Source: Cryptomeria japonica (Eukaryota; Streptophyta; Pinopsida; Cupressales; Cupressaceae). Taken from it: DNA of 58,000 nucleotides. The DNA is taken from NCBI RefSeq assembly GCF_030272615.1, contig NC_081412.1:685576583-685634582 (forward strand), in the 5' to 3' direction. The position numbers and the translations under genes are program-made. How positions within the stretch are numbered: the first letter of the stretch is position 1; every line of letters begins with the position of its first letter. Below are positions 8,894 through 20,644 of the stretch, piece after piece. The notes under the pieces are model-generated. The model was not told where the DNA came from, did not search any database, and saw nothing but the letters and a program-made list of their open reading frames with translations.

Positions 8894-11148
8894 GTCTTTG
8901 GGTCTGGGATCTATAAGGTAGTCAATAAGCTTAAGATAATTAAGCAGACGCTCATTCTATGGAATAAGGAGCATTTTGGTAATATTTTTGACAAGAAGGA
9001 TTAGGTGGAAGCTGAGCTAGTGGAGGTAAACAAAGTGATGATGAGGCAAGGGCTTTGTTTCTAAGAGAAAAGAAAGTCCTTCTTGAACAAGAAAATATTC
9101 TTGTGAAAGAGGAGGTCTTTTGGAAACAAAAATCCAGGGAGAAAATGTTGGATGAGGGAGATAAGAACACTTAATTCTTTCACAATAGTGTGAAACTTAG
9201 AAGAGTCATTAACTGAATTTCTAAGATTAAGATAAGTAATGGCTCTGAGGTGGAAGATCCTAAGATTCTTAGAAGCCTTTGGATTCCCCTCTTCATGGAT
9301 TAACTTGATATTTGAATGTATCTCAACGCCTAAATTCTCAATGTTAGTTAATGGAACTTCTGAAGGATTTTTTAGCTCTTCTAGGGGTCTAAGACAAGGA
9401 GATCCCTTATCACCTTTTCTCTTCATCATTATGGCAGAATCATTGGGTAGAGCGAGCTCTAGTGTAAGGGAAAGTAGTTAGATTTCAGGAATTAGAATTA
9501 CTAGCAACCTAGATCCTACCACACATCAACAATTTGTGGATGATACTATGTTATATGGGCTCAGTGATTTAGGAGAAGCGAAGGCATTTAAGCAGATCCT
9601 GGACTCTTACTCTAAGGCTTCTAGACAGGAAATTAATCCATCTAAATCTGAAGTCTTCTTTTTTAATACTAAGGTCTGCTTACAAAATGACATATGTAGA
9701 GTTTTGAAATTTAATATGGGTAGGCTTCCCTGCAAGTATCTAGGTCTGCCCCTAGATAAGGGAAATGATTCATCAAATTTGTGGGATTCAGTGATAGATA
9801 GGATTAGGAGTAAGGTTGCAACCTGAAAAGGCAAGTGGCTATCCTCTACTGGAAGAGATACTATGGTCAAATCGGTTTTGGCAACGATGCCTATCTATCA
9901 GCTATTATGTATTAACCTCCCTCAGTCCAAAAAGGAAATATTGAATAGGCATCTTAGATCTTTTTTTTGGCAAGGGGTTGAGGAGAAGAAGAAGATCTCC
10001 CTTGTGGCTTGGGATAATATTTGTAGGCCATAGTCAGAAGGGGGTATTGGGATTAAGAATATTAAGGACCAGAGTAGAGCGCTAGAAGCCAAATTAGTTT
10101 GGAGAATGTTCAGATCTCCCCACCTCAAGTGGGCTCAAATCTTATACTAAAAATATCTTAGAGGCAAAGACCATACTAGCCTCTTTAGGGAATCTTCTCC
10201 CCCAAAAGGTTCTCGCCGTTGGAATTTTATGTTGGAATGCAGGAAAATTATTTTAGACAAATTATCATGGAATTTGGGCAATGGCGAAGAAGCCCTTTTT
10301 TGGACTGATCCTTGGGGAGGTTTCAAGGCCCTTCATAAGAGTGAAAATTTCAAGTCGTCCAGAGCTGTGCTGGAATCCGTATGGGGTAGGTATGTTAAGG
10401 ATTACACATCCCCAATTGACAAGGACCTAGCTAAGGTTTGGAAATGGAAATCTTTAGATCATGTGGCCTATCCCAGTAAGAGAAAAACAGTTGCTCCAAG
10501 ACATCCTTAAAAAGAGAATGGTCACTTTCAACATGGGGTCAGATACTCTTGTCTAGGATGGATCGAAATCGGGAGAATACACCTCAAAAGATGGTTATAA
10601 TCTTCTCCCTAATCAGTAGCTTTCCTCAAGCACTTATGCCCCCCCAGTCTTGTGTTGGGATAAGATGTGTTTGCCAAAGGCAGGACTGTTTTCATGGTTT
10701 GCTCTCCAAAATAAGATTCTAATGGCAGACATATTTAGGAAAATGGGCTTTGAAGGTCCCAGTAGATTCCCTTTATGTGAAAAGGTGGAAGAGGATAAGG
10801 ATAGTATCCCCCTCAATTGCAATTATGTCTCCAATTGTTGGCTCTGTTTTTGTAACAAATTAGGATGGAGCTCAACCTTCCCTAACTCCATTCTTGGAAT
10901 GTTTCAAGCATGGCCCATTCTATATCCACGCTCCCTCTTTGGAGGGCTATGGAAATTGGCCCCATCTTTGGTTATTTGGGAACTATGGAAGGAACGCAAT
11001 AGAATACTTTTTAAGGATAAGAAATTGGATTGGCTCCAACTTGTGAATAAAATGGAAGCCTCATTAGTAGAAACCCTTAATAGCAGAACTTCTAAATTTC
11101 CTAGCAAACTCTCTAAGATGACATTCTGGGATGAGAAGATGAGAGGTA
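8894..11148 (+). pseudogene. LINE ORF2: reverse transcriptase with internal deletion, and connecting region
   Basis: The RT continues in several frames. Present are the thumb-side blocks GLRQGDPLSPFLFIIMAE, the catalytic FVDDT near 9536-9550, INPSKSE, PCKYLGLPL and WLSSTGRDTMVKSV, then the plant LINE C-terminal region (SFFWQG, GGIGIKNI, WKERNRILFKD). The N-terminal RT block with the RPISL motif is absent: sequence jumps from VEDPKIL near 9262 to FGFPSSWI. Stops occur at about 9003, 9172, 9479, 9824, 10031 and elsewhere. A long RT frame covers 9239-9826, and another frame covers 10650-11148. Confidence 0.85.
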
Positions 11149-11149
11149 G

Positions 11150-11648
11150 ATGGTTAGGTCTAAAGATCCCCCCTTTGTAGGAGTAAGCAATTCTAATAAA
11201 AAGGAGTTAAGAGAAGCCTACAAATGGAAGGTCCCAAAAAAAGGGTGGGCGAAGCTTAACTTTGATGGTGCTTCTTGTGGGAATCCAGGTCCTGCAGGGA
11301 TTGGGTGTTGTCTGCATGATGATGCTAGCGGGGAATTAGCTAAGTTGGTCAAACCTATAGGGTTTGAATCCAATAATAAAGCAGATATTTTAGGCTTAGT
11401 TGAAAGGCCTCCTCTTATGTCAAAATAGGGGTATTAGCAAGCTCGCCATTGAAGGAGATTCAACTATTATTATCAATGGCCTTAAAAAAGGTTCTCTTCC
11501 TAACTGGAAGTTGAATGTGATCTTGTCAAGAGATATAAGCCTTCTCAAGGATTTCAAGAAAATAACCTTCAATCATATTTATAGAGAAGGCAACTCTAGG
11601 GCAGATAAATTAGCCAATGCGGGAGCTGATGGACGGTTCATAAGTTAA
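11150..11648 (+). pseudogene. LINE ORF2: C-terminal RNase H
   Basis: A ribonuclease H domain found at the end of many plant LINE ORF2 proteins; it removes RNA from the RNA/DNA hybrid. LNFDGASCGNPGPAG carries the first catalytic Asp, NNKADILGL stands where NN-AE is usual, IEGDSTIIINGL holds the third acid, and HIYREGNSRADKLAN the last. The first half (to 11428) and the second half (from 11400) are in different frames, so one frameshift lies near 11400-11428. Confidence 0.87.
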
Positions 11649-12071
11649 GATAGAGCCTTCCCTCTTGTCCTAAGTATTTGGTGCAAGGTTTTGACTCTTA
11701 GGCTTCTGGTCTCTATCAGTTAGGTTATGGGTTTTCACTGGGGATTCATCCCTTGACCTAGCCTCCCCTTTAAGAGGATGAAAGTTTCGTCAGTAATAGA
11801 TGGTTAAGTCTACATCAAAGGTGGTAGAAATATTTAATTTTGCATTTCTTAAATCTTGAATATTCTTAGTTAAGTTGGTTATTAGAGCACGTTCCTCTTC
11901 TTTATCTCTCTGATTATAAATATCAAAGGTCTTTAGGATAAATTCACAGTGCTTATATACATATCTATACATACATAATTATAGAAAGATAAAAAAATAT
12001 ATACTCTTGTAGTTTCATAAACATTTTTTAATATACTCGGAGCCTTCTACTGTGAGATTTTATGTTTATAG

Positions 12072-12122
<51 letters not shown>

Positions 12123-12805
12123 AGCATATATACATATGTATATGTATGAATGTATACATATTAATACACATATATAAATATTATATACAGATATGCATAA
12201 AGGATAATGATGTTGTTAGATGCGTATATATATTAGTAGATGTATATGTAAATGTATGGATTTATTTATATAGAATTTTATATATATGGTGATATATATG
12301 ATAATGCTCATCTTTAGATATTACACGTTTTACGGGGCAGACAGATGCCTTTAGACATATTTATTATGTCATCATCTTGTCAACTAAATTCTCGAGTAGT
12401 GCCTTCTTTGGCGACATACTTGGAATTGATGATGTGACTTCCCTTGCTGTAAGAGCTAGCTAATGCTAATGAGCTCGCTCAACTAGCGGTGGAGATATTT
12501 ATTACCTTGATCCTGGAGATTGTTTAACCTGCATCGTGACCCTTCATTCGCTTCTCTAACACTCTTTAGCTATCATATCGGTCCTTTATCAAGAAATATG
12601 GGTTGTATTTCTCGGTGCCTTTTAAAACTCGATTATTATAAGTAAGGGCTTGTTTTGAGTAGTTGGTTATCTGGGAGACTCAAAGCTCTTTATGGATACT
12701 CTGCTAAGGCTTATAGGGCTCAAGCGGCAAATGGCTTTTGTATGAGAAATTAAGGAAGAAAGACTGAAAGGCATTCTTGTCTTCCTGAATGTCCTGGTTA
12801 TCAGG
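11649..12805. other. LINE 3' region with AT-rich, microsatellite-bearing insert
   Basis: After the RNase H stop comes about 140 bp that may be LINE 3' sequence, then a very AT-rich part (11790-12310) with a TG microsatellite and TATA runs. From about 12350 the composition is mixed again. I find no coding frame that I trust; a 60-residue minus-strand frame at 11790-11972 has no recognisable domain. Confidence 0.5.
12075..12118. repeat. (TG)22 microsatellite
   Basis: Uninterrupted TG dinucleotide run, flanked by TATA-rich DNA. It creates a false open frame on the plus strand. Confidence 0.97.
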
Positions 12806-13339
12806 GTGGTCATGAAAATTCTTGGGGAGGAATATATCTCGAATGAAGACCGTACTAGAGCTAATTCTGATATTGCTGCTATGTTCTTAGTGGTGGCTAT
12901 GCATTATGAGAAGGACAAGGATGTGGTGATAAAATTATGTAGAAGTGTCTTCGAGAAAGAATTGTTGGGTGAACTTGAGAGAGCGGTTGTCAATATTGAC
13001 AAGGAGTTAACTGCACCAAAGCCTCACAATTATGATATACTCATTCAGATGAATAACTAGGTGCCTAGATTTCCAATCCTACAAATTGAGGATATGGTTG
13101 CCTACGAGGCCTATAATCCGACTAGGCGAAGGATTTTTTTCTTTCTTATGTGGCTTTTGCATGTTAGAAAACTGACATGTAACAGGTGGCTGGCCAGCTA
13201 TCTTGAAGCTAAAAACATTGAAGTTGTCCCATATGACATGGACATCCCTCCCGTCCCTGTCTCTAGCCCAGATAATTCTCCGGATAGTTCGGGAGAGAAG
13301 GTAAGAGAGGTGCGAGTGAGAAGATGTTGGGAAAGATAG
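12806..13339 (+). CDS. Unrecognised ORF of about 178 codons with one in-frame TAG
   Basis: Two frames of 84 and 92 residues are in the same register and separated only by TAG at 13058-13060, so they look like one gene with a nonsense change. The first part is acidic and helical in look (ISNEDRTRANSDIAAM, ELERAVVNIDKELTA). The second has an aromatic-rich stretch (IFFFLMWLLHVRKL) and a Pro/Ser-rich end. I do not recognise a family. It lies between the LINE RNase H and the LINE A-tail, so it may be an extra LINE segment, a captured host fragment or an older insertion. Confidence 0.4.
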
Positions 13340-14640
13340 CCGGACTGTTGCCCTGGGTTTATCTTATCGTCACTTTTTTATTAAGGGTTTACCATAAAAC
13401 TTTCACTTTATTTCAAACTTAACTTTTAAAGACTTGTGGATGTTAAGGTTAATATTTTCTCTAGCTTTAGATATGCTTTTTTCTATCTTTAGTTTGAAGG
13501 CTTTCCTTTCAGAATCTGCCCTAAAAAGATTCTTCTGAATTTTTGAGCGACTTTTATGGATCTTGCTTATGGGTTTAACAAATTATGTTTCAAATCTAAG
13601 CTTTCTATACTATTTTTAGTTCTTAGCTCTGTGTGATGAATCACTGCTCTCATCTTTTATATTCTTATATATATATATATATATATGCGTATATTTATTG
13701 TCAAGATTTTTATTCAAAAGTTGAGATGTTATTTTCTTATGAAGCTTTAGGTTTTGACAGAGTTGGGGAGGCTCTTCTAGTTTCATTTTTCTGAAAGAGA
13801 ACTGTGAAGCATGGAAATGATACTCTATTAATTATCTCTTGGAATTTTAGATATCTCCCCTCATTTTTTTTCTTCTTGCTTTCAGTTTTATAAAGGTGGA
13901 TAATTATTTTTTAAAATTCTCTTTAGTGTTTCAAATAAGAGGACTTTCTGAAAGGAACTGTTTGATTAAGACTTTCTGAAAGGAGTGAGGTGACTTTAAG
14001 ATCTTTTTGGCAATAGACTCCCTATCTCCCAAATCCTTGCTATGTTATTTCTATGTCTGACTTAATTATGATAAAGGTGAAGGCAGTGTTAAGGCTTTGA
14101 GTTTTCTCAATATTTCAGTGCTTTTTCAATACTAAAGTTCTATGGTTGTAGCAGCAACAGTGGAATAGGCTTCGCAACTTGGATTGGGATTGTTTATTGG
14201 ATAACAATTCGTGAAGTGGTCTATTGTAGGGCAGGTTTGAAGGTTTTTTTATAGGTATCTTAGATTTCATTTAGATCATTTGTCTTGATAGCAGTGGAAA
14301 GACATTTACGGCCTGTTCATAAGAAGCGGTCCCCGAAGACAGACCTTTGCCTCAATTTGAGAAAAGGGATGGTCAATCTTCAGAATGTTCAGTATAGGAT
14401 GACATATTTTATTGATTATGTTGCAATTTCATTATACTACTAAGTTGTAATATTGTAATCATTACTAGTCTTTTGTGACTGGACTTAATGTCTCGGGCAA
14501 GGCCGGAGGTTTTCTCCTCTTTGCTCTTTCCTACCGATGCCCGCACTGAGCGGAGATTGTAATGCTATGTAATGAATTTTAATTTAATAAAATTTTATGG
14601 CTTCAACCTTTTAGTGATCAAAAAAATAAAATAAAAAAAA
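13340..14640 (+). other. LINE 3' end with A-rich tail
   Basis: Mostly T-rich DNA without a supported gene, holding an AT run at about 13665-13686. Near 14500-14640 it looks like a LINE terminus: a moderately GC segment, several AATAAA-like words around 14585, then a tail of A-runs broken by T. Copia sequence in the opposite orientation starts right after the tail. Confidence 0.55.
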
Positions 14641-14649
14641 TACTTTGAA

Positions 14650-15173
14650 TGAGCAAACTCATAAAATTTGAATAAGTTATCATTGTTCATTTTAGCATTA
14701 GAAATAACTTGGTTATGTTTTGGATCAATGATATAACACATATCCTTATAGAATTCAATCTTATAATCTTGGCAAAGCTTAGCAACATAAATCAAATTTG
14801 ATTTTAATTAAGGAACATAAATAACATCATGTAATTTACCATAAGGAACATTGACATCACCAATAGCTTCTACTTTACAAGTATAATTGTTAGCAAGTTG
14901 AACTGGAATATTCAAAGTATCAGGATGCATAGAATCATAAAATTCTTTATGAGAAGTAACATGTTGAGATGCACCAAAATCAATAATCCATTCAAGAGAC
15001 TTTGAAACATTGTAACTACAAGTAAATGCATGATGAGATGAATTACCATTATTATTACCTTTCTTATAATGAGGTTTAGGTTGTTGATTATTTTGATTAT
15101 TTTGGTCCATGGGCTTTTTACCATTTTGTTTCTTAAAACAATTATTAGTCACATGACCATCCTCACCATACAT
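14650..15173 (-). pseudogene. Copia gag zinc knuckle, protease and pre-integrase fragment
   Basis: The frame reads a partial knuckle (GHVTNNCFKK), then the protease start LEWIIDFGASQHVT, where the usual catalytic D-S-G is D-F-G, so the active site is altered. Next comes the protease body ending at LHDVIYVP, an in-frame TAA at 14808-14810, and VAKLCQDYKIEFYKDM, typical of the segment before copia integrase. The frame is then lost at the LINE junction. Confidence 0.85.
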
Positions 15174-15944
15174 ACAATGGAGCCTCTTAGAATAATTATT
15201 CTTTTGATTATTATTAGAATTGTTATTATAGGATTTAGAATGAGATTTATTATTAGAATAATGATTATTATGATTATTATTATTGGATTAAAATGATTAT
15301 TATGATTCTGATTCTTAGACATAAAAGCATGTTCACTACTTTTAAGATTACCAAATTGAATTAATCTAGCTTCCTCTTGACGTAATAAATTACAAAAAAT
15401 ATCATAAGTTAATTGAGTAGCTAAACTAGGAATGGCAAGTTGAGCATGAATATTAGTAATAAATTGTTGAAATTGATGAGGAAGACATTTTTTAAGAATA
15501 AGATGAATTAAACATATATCAGTTAGTGTAACTCCTAAACCAATTAATTGACTATTAATAGAATCAAACTTTAATAAGAATCATCCATGGATTTAAAATC
15601 TGTATACCTGACATCTTCGAGTTGATCTTGAAGCTGATTTTTTCAGGAATCATTTGAGCTATCATAAGTTGTTTTTAAAATTTCTCATGCTTCATACGCT
15701 TTTGTACAATTTCCAATAAGAACATACAATTCAAGAACCATCGAAATACCAATTAAACCAAGTGCTTACTCGTTTTGAGCCTTCCACCTATCTTGGTCGG
15801 CTTTATGAGCAGTTGTAGTAGGCTCTGAGGTTTTATCAATAGCAACATCCAAAAGCTGCTTGAAACAAAAATAAAGGAAATATGTGTTTTCCATGAATGA
15901 TAATTTGAACTATTTAATTTAATTTCGGGAATTAAAGTAGACAT
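15174..15944 (-). pseudogene. gag: Copia gag N-terminal region, decayed
   Basis: Starts MSTLIPEIKLNSSNYHSWK, the usual opening of copia gag, and continues in shifting frames toward the knuckle (pieces such as RQEEARLIQFGN and Asn/Ile-rich runs near 15190-15300). Several stops and frameshifts are present. Capsid function is inferred from family membership. Confidence 0.75.
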
Positions 15945-17433
15945 GATAACAAAATAAAGGTGAACAAATTATGATTAGAATTGAAAAAAAAAAAATACCC
16001 CTTAGATTAAAAAACGAAAATTAACCTCCTTGATTGAATCAAATTTCAATAATTTGTTTAATTTTTTTTAATCACAAATAACAAATTTAAATTTTTAAAA
16101 AACTTTGATTTAAAAACTCTTTAAAAAATTTTATTTAAATTTTTTTTTAAAACTTTAATTATAAACAAAGTTATATGATTAAAAACTTAATAAAATAAAA
16201 CTTTATTCTATTTAATCTTTTTAAACTTTATATATATAAAAAAAAAATTATTAAGTTTTTAAACTTTTAAATGTAGACTTTTTAAACTTTATTAAAAAGC
16301 TTTATAAACTTTACTAAACTTTAATAAGAATTTTAGGAAACTAAAAATTAAAATAAACTTACTTTATACGTGAATGTTTTAAACTTGTAAAACTTTTTAA
16401 ACTTGAATATAGCAAATGAAGAGAACGTTAAAATGAGAGGAAGAAAAAACTTTATTCATCTCGTGAAAAAAAAGGGAACAAGCATGATATGAGAAGTTTA
16501 GAAAATACAAACAAATATAGCTGAACCAACACAGAAAAAGCTACAAGGAAGACATGTAGATCTGGAAATGAGCAGAGACGTTATACATAGGACAAAGCAA
16601 AATGCATACAAAATGAGTTAATAGAGACATTATTAACAGAGACATTATAATATGTGAAATGTAGAGGCTGGGACAATAAAGAATACACTCGTCCAGAGAT
16701 GTTACACTACAGACATAGAGGTAGTGATTAAAAAAATTTGAAAATAATTATATTTGAGGCAGAAATGTTACTAGATGATATTGCTAAAAATAGGTGATAT
16801 GTGCAGAAATGAAACTAAATTGCAGCAACAAGTATGAAATTGAAAAAAAAACAGACTATAGAGAGATAAAAAAACACAGAGATATATCAAAACAAGCGGT
16901 GAACGTAGGTAGGGAAAACCTAGATATTGATATAACGAGGAGATTATATTACATCACAATATTAAACTTTTAAGTAACAAAATCTTGGCGAATATAATAT
17001 GAAAATCAAAGATATTTATTGCACAAAGATCAATATGAAACTTCTTTTAAACAAAATCCTCCAAACACGAGATGTTAGATCTTGCAAGCAAATTAGAGAA
17101 TGTTTTGGCGGCAGTCCTTCCAAAACAAATTATACAAAATGGGTTTGGCGGCAAGCCTTCCAAAACCAAAAAAACAAACCAGAAAGAAGACTTTGGTGGC
17201 AAGCCTTCCAAGGCTTAAAAAAAACCTTTAAACTAGAATCAAAATAGATTAGACCTGCATGCAAACTTGTTAACAAGTTTGAAAAATAAAAATAAACTTA
17301 AACCAAAACCTGCACAGCAAAATGTTAAAGAACAACCTTCTTCTCTTCTCTCAAAGAGTGCCTCCAAGAAAAGTGAGCTCCAAAATGAACAATGACAACC
17401 TTCATCAACTTCCACTTAAACAAGGATTAGTAA
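15945..17433. other. Copia leader, AT-rich
   Basis: No gene is supported. The stretch 15960-16400 is almost pure A/T. The rest up to the primer-binding site is the untranslated leader of the copia element, with one short repeat cluster at 17104-17216. Confidence 0.55.
17104..17216. repeat. Three copies of a 22 bp unit
   Basis: TTTGGCGGCAAGCCTTCCAA recurs at about 17104, 17143 and 17192 with one or two differences each, separated by A-rich linkers of unequal length. Confidence 0.85.
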
Positions 17434-17448
17434 CCTGCTTTAATACCA
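17434..17448 (-). promoter_or_regulatory. Copia primer-binding site
   Basis: On the minus strand TGGTATTAAAGCAGG is close to the initiator tRNA-Met binding site TGGTATCAGAGC used by most copia elements. It touches the CA end of the presumed 5' LTR (TG at 17449 on the plus strand). Confidence 0.7.
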
Positions 17449-17708
17449 TGAAAGGAAATACAAGAGCAATATTAAATGAGGTTAAATATTAAATATTCTA
17501 ACGGATATGAGCTCATTGATCCATTTGCATTCTTGTTAAGACTAGATGAGGTTAATTCCACCTTAATTTGAAAAGGATTTGATCAATTTAAACCATGATT
17601 AAATGCAATTTGTTGTTCATTTTAAACCCTTTGCATGCATGAAATGTGATTTTTGTTGTTGTTCTTTTATCCAAATCCTAATTAAGATTGTATGATAATT
17701 GTAGGATT

Positions 17709-17831
17709 CATTCAACCCTCCTAGTTAAACTATGTGAAGAGTTGTTTTTCATTCAAACCTCCTAATTAGGCTATGTGAAAAATTGTTGTTCATTCAAACC
17801 CTCTAATTAAACTATGTGAAAAATTATTGTT
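17709..17831. repeat. 41 bp tandem repeat, three copies
   Basis: Units begin with CATTCAA at 17709, 17750 and 17791 and share AACTATGTGAA. It lies just right of the presumed copia LTR start, so it is either within that LTR or in other leader DNA. Confidence 0.85.
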
Positions 17832-17869
17832 CATTGCATGTTAAGAAATCTTGCATGAATCATTGTTTA

Positions 17870-18110
17870 CACTCCATAAAACCCACATGCAATAATAGAT
17901 CCTCTCATAAAACCTACATGCAACAACAAATTAGTTCAAAAAAGATGCATGCACAAAGAAATCCACACAAAACCTGCACGCAACAACAAATTAGCACCAA
18001 AAACATGCATGCAACAACATATTAGCACCAAAAACTTGCATGCAACAACAAATTAGTTCAAAAAACCTGCATGCAACAATGGATTAGCACATAAAACCTG
18101 CATTCAAATA
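17870..18110. repeat. About 30 bp imperfect tandem repeat
   Basis: Seven or so units built around CATGCAACAACAAATTAG and AAAACCTGCATGCA. It produces a false open frame of 69 codons on the plus strand. Confidence 0.85.
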
Positions 18111-18138
18111 GATTCATAGAATTATTAGCTTTTGCATG

Positions 18139-18156
18139 TTCACGTCGAGTTCACCA
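18139..18156 (-). promoter_or_regulatory. Primer-binding-site-like sequence beside LTR
   Basis: Read on the minus strand, TGGTGAACTCGACGTG starts a few bases after the LTR end at 18162. It resembles the site after the E4 5' LTR (TGGTGAACCCAACATG) apart from transitions. This would make the LTR at 18162-20077 also a 5' LTR for something to its left. Confidence 0.45.
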
Positions 18157-18161
18157 AGAAA

Positions 18162-20077
18162 TGTAACTAGGAAAATGGGAAAACACATCAAAGCCTAGAG
18201 TTATGCAACCACAAAATACAACAAGCTATGAAATTGATCCTAATTCAATCAATAGAGCTATGAAGACAAGATAACTAAACTAAATGCAAACTATTACAAA
18301 ACGTAGATATCTCCTCTATATTTCTCCATGGTTTCTCTTTATCCTTCAAATGTGTTGTGGTTGTCACCTACAAGGTTGCAAGTGTGATGAAAGCAAGATT
18401 GCAAAGCAAAAATGACAGCACAAGGATATTCGAGATGTGGTTGAAAATCAATGAGAAAATGGCTCAATTTATAGAAAAATTGAGATTGATTGGATGGTTA
18501 AGATTGATTTGAGATTGAAAGTAATCAATGGACAAGATTAAATGAGATGACTTGTTAAGTGAGGATAAAAATGAAATTGCATTTCCAATATTGAGGAAGA
18601 AACAGAAATGAAAAGAGATAAGTGAAAATGAATATTGGTGTATGCGAGAAAAGCGGTTCGATGAAATCTAAAATGTGAAAATATTCAAAGACTTGCCCAC
18701 ACACCCATGAGACTCTTGGTGCAAGTTATGGATCCATGAGGAATAGCTCAACTTCCCAAGGAGTGTTCCATGGTTCTCTATCTCACAAGGTCCCTCAAGC
18801 CAATGCCTTTGCTCTCAAATAACTGAGCAAAGTGACTTAGAGATGACAAATGCAAGAACGAGGGATTCTTTTAATCAATTTTAGTATGAATGTATCCTAT
18901 TTATGCATGATTATAGAAAATGAACTAAACTAGATGATAAGATGACAAGGTTATGAAAAATACTATCCTAACATGATATACTAGCTATATGATTTAATCT
19001 AAGATGATAGAAATACTCTAAAATGATTATTAGATTTATTTCTATTACAAAGAGAGGCTAAATGTTTGCTAAATTTGAGTATAAGTATGATGCTAAAGAC
19101 TTGGATTATTGAAATGGAGGAATGAGAGCTCTATTTATAGAAGAAACAGGGCAATGGATGGTCAGGATTGAATGATCTGATCAAGGGTTAGGATTGAAAG
19201 CTATCAATCCATGTTTACAATTCTCACCAATGAAATGGTGACAATTGTCAACATAAGACTGCTTGAGAGGAGAGGTAAGAAGCATTAAATGCTTGAGAAG
19301 ACCTCATGGTTACCATAGGAGGTAAGGATTAAGGTTAGGTTAGGGTTATCCATTGGATAAAGCTTTTACCCAAAGGATAAACTCTTGTGCAAGGGTTAAA
19401 GGAATAACCATGGTCAAAGCAATGAATGCTTGATGAGACGCTTGGGTTAGATGAGGGTTGAGTTAGGCAAAAAGTCTCTAACCATGCCACTAAGGGTTAG
19501 TTAACCATTAATGGTTTGAAAGACTTTGGGGACAAATTTGTAAGAGTCCTTCCAAATTTGGGGGTTTTCAACAAGTTAGCTTGTTGAAGGCATAAAGGCT
19601 TTAATTCCTTTGGAAGACTTTACTCCAAATTTGAGAAGTGACATCCTCAAATTTAGGGAAAGGGGATAATTGAAGGGTTTTAGGTCAATTGATTAGGATT
19701 AGAGGGATTTAGGAAGAGGGTTAGGAGGCAAGTGGGAGGTGTAGGAAAATGCAAGTGGGTGAGGAATATAAAGATTTAATTAAAATAAATTGCTTTATTT
19801 CAATTTGGTTGCAAGTGGGGAATTTAAATAAATTAGATTTATTTAACTGGGGTGAACTATTTAATGAAAAGTAGAGAGAAGGGATTTAATTAAATAAAAT
19901 GATTTATTCAATTAAATGATATAAAAGGCAAGTGAATTTAAATAAATAAATTGAATAATTTATTTAATTAAATAGATGAATGTGGATGATTTAATTAGAT
20001 TTAACTAAATAGAGTAATGAGAATAAAATGAACATTAAATATTCATTGAGGAATATGGTCATTTTTATATGTCTACA
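18162..20077 (-). repeat. E2 LTR, 1916 bp
   Basis: In minus sense it starts TGTAGACATATAAAAATGAC next to a polypurine tract and ends at 18162, where the plus strand reads TGTAACTAGGAAAATGG, similar to the E3 LTR start TGTATATGGTGAAAATGG. It contains TATA-like CTATAAATAG near 19135 on the minus strand. The AT-rich U3 part near 19780-20060 resembles the U3 of E3 and E4. Confidence 0.7.
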
Positions 20078-20121
20078 TTTTGCCCCTTTGAAGTGACGTG
20101 TGTGCACATGTTGATTCAAAG
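20078..20121 (-). promoter_or_regulatory. E2 polypurine tract with adjacent hairpin (module B)
   Basis: In minus sense the tract GGGGCAAAA precedes the LTR start. CTTTGAA (20086-20092) pairs with TTCAAAG (20115-20121); after a 3x3 internal loop ACGTGT (20096-20101) pairs with ACATGT (20106-20111) with one wobble, closed by GTGC. Shape and position match E1 although the bases differ. Confidence 0.8.
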
Positions 20122-20239
20122 AAAAATGATGTGTCGTCAAAATTTGATTATGATCAGTGTGATGTCATATTGAGATGTTCATGTCGTGCCCCAGATTTGA
20201 TAAATGATGTTCCAGATTTGATAAATGATGCTGATAATG

Positions 20240-20330
20240 CCCCCTTGGGAGATGAATCAAAATTTTTGATAAATTTGATTACATTTTAAAATTTTGTCTA
20301 TGTTGAATGCGGTAATTTGATTCATCTCCC
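20240..20330. promoter_or_regulatory. E2 internal hairpin plus G-tract (module A)
   Basis: GGGAGATGAATCAAA at 20247-20261 is perfectly complementary to 20316-20330 (15 bp stem). In the element sense the stem is followed by AAGGGGGCATTATC, as in E1 and E3. Confidence 0.82.
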
Positions 20331-20412
20331 GATAATGATGTTTGTTAGGGTTAGAAGTGAGACCACGAGCAATTTACATGTTCCACCATGTAACCCTAAT
20401 TTTTGTTTACCC

Positions 20413-20420
20413 TATAAAAA
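20413..20420 (+). promoter_or_regulatory. TATA box of E2 PMD gene
   Basis: CCTATAAAAAGG is a near-ideal plant TATA box, about 80 bp upstream of the PMD ATG at 20495. Confidence 0.65.
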
Positions 20421-20644
20421 GGTAAAAGGTTATTTCATTTGTATCATTTGAGTTTGTTGACTCTGGAGAAAGTGACATTTGGAGAGAAGACAAAATGACG
20501 GTTCCCCATGCTTCTCATCGATTCGAGCATGTTCAGAGGTATCGGAGGCCCACCACATATGGACCACCGGTAAGTCATTAAATGTTGCCCCTTTTTGCTT
20601 TTTGTTTTGTTATTTTTAGTCATGCTTTACAATTTTGCACGTGG

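Larger units (their letters stand above)
7891..14640 (+). mobile_element. Decayed L1-type LINE (non-LTR retrotransposon)
   Basis: Contains, in order, the end of ORF1, an apurinic endonuclease, a partial RT, the C-terminal region and a plant-type RNase H, then a long 3' region ending in an A-rich tail at about 14615-14640. Many stops, frameshifts and an internal RT deletion mark it as dead. The left part is cut off by E1. The 3 kb between the RNase H and the A-tail is unusually long for a LINE 3' region and probably includes other insertions, so the right limit is less sure than the coding part. Confidence 0.75.
14641..17448 (-). mobile_element. Ty1/copia element, 5' part only
   Basis: On the minus strand, from right to left: a primer-binding site at 17448-17434, about 1.5 kb of AT-rich leader, gag from 15944, zinc knuckle, protease and the gag-pre-integrase segment. 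It stops at about 14645 against the LINE A-tail, so integrase, RT and the 3' LTR are missing. The 5' LTR would start at 17449 with TG and run right, but its far end was not found. Confidence 0.75.

Noticed and set aside
12062-12292. 76-codon frame with a Cys-Val run
   Set aside because: Produced by the TG microsatellite and TA-rich flanks.
17816-18025. 69-codon frame in the 17.8-18.0 kb repeats
   Set aside because: Built from the 30 bp imperfect tandem repeat.
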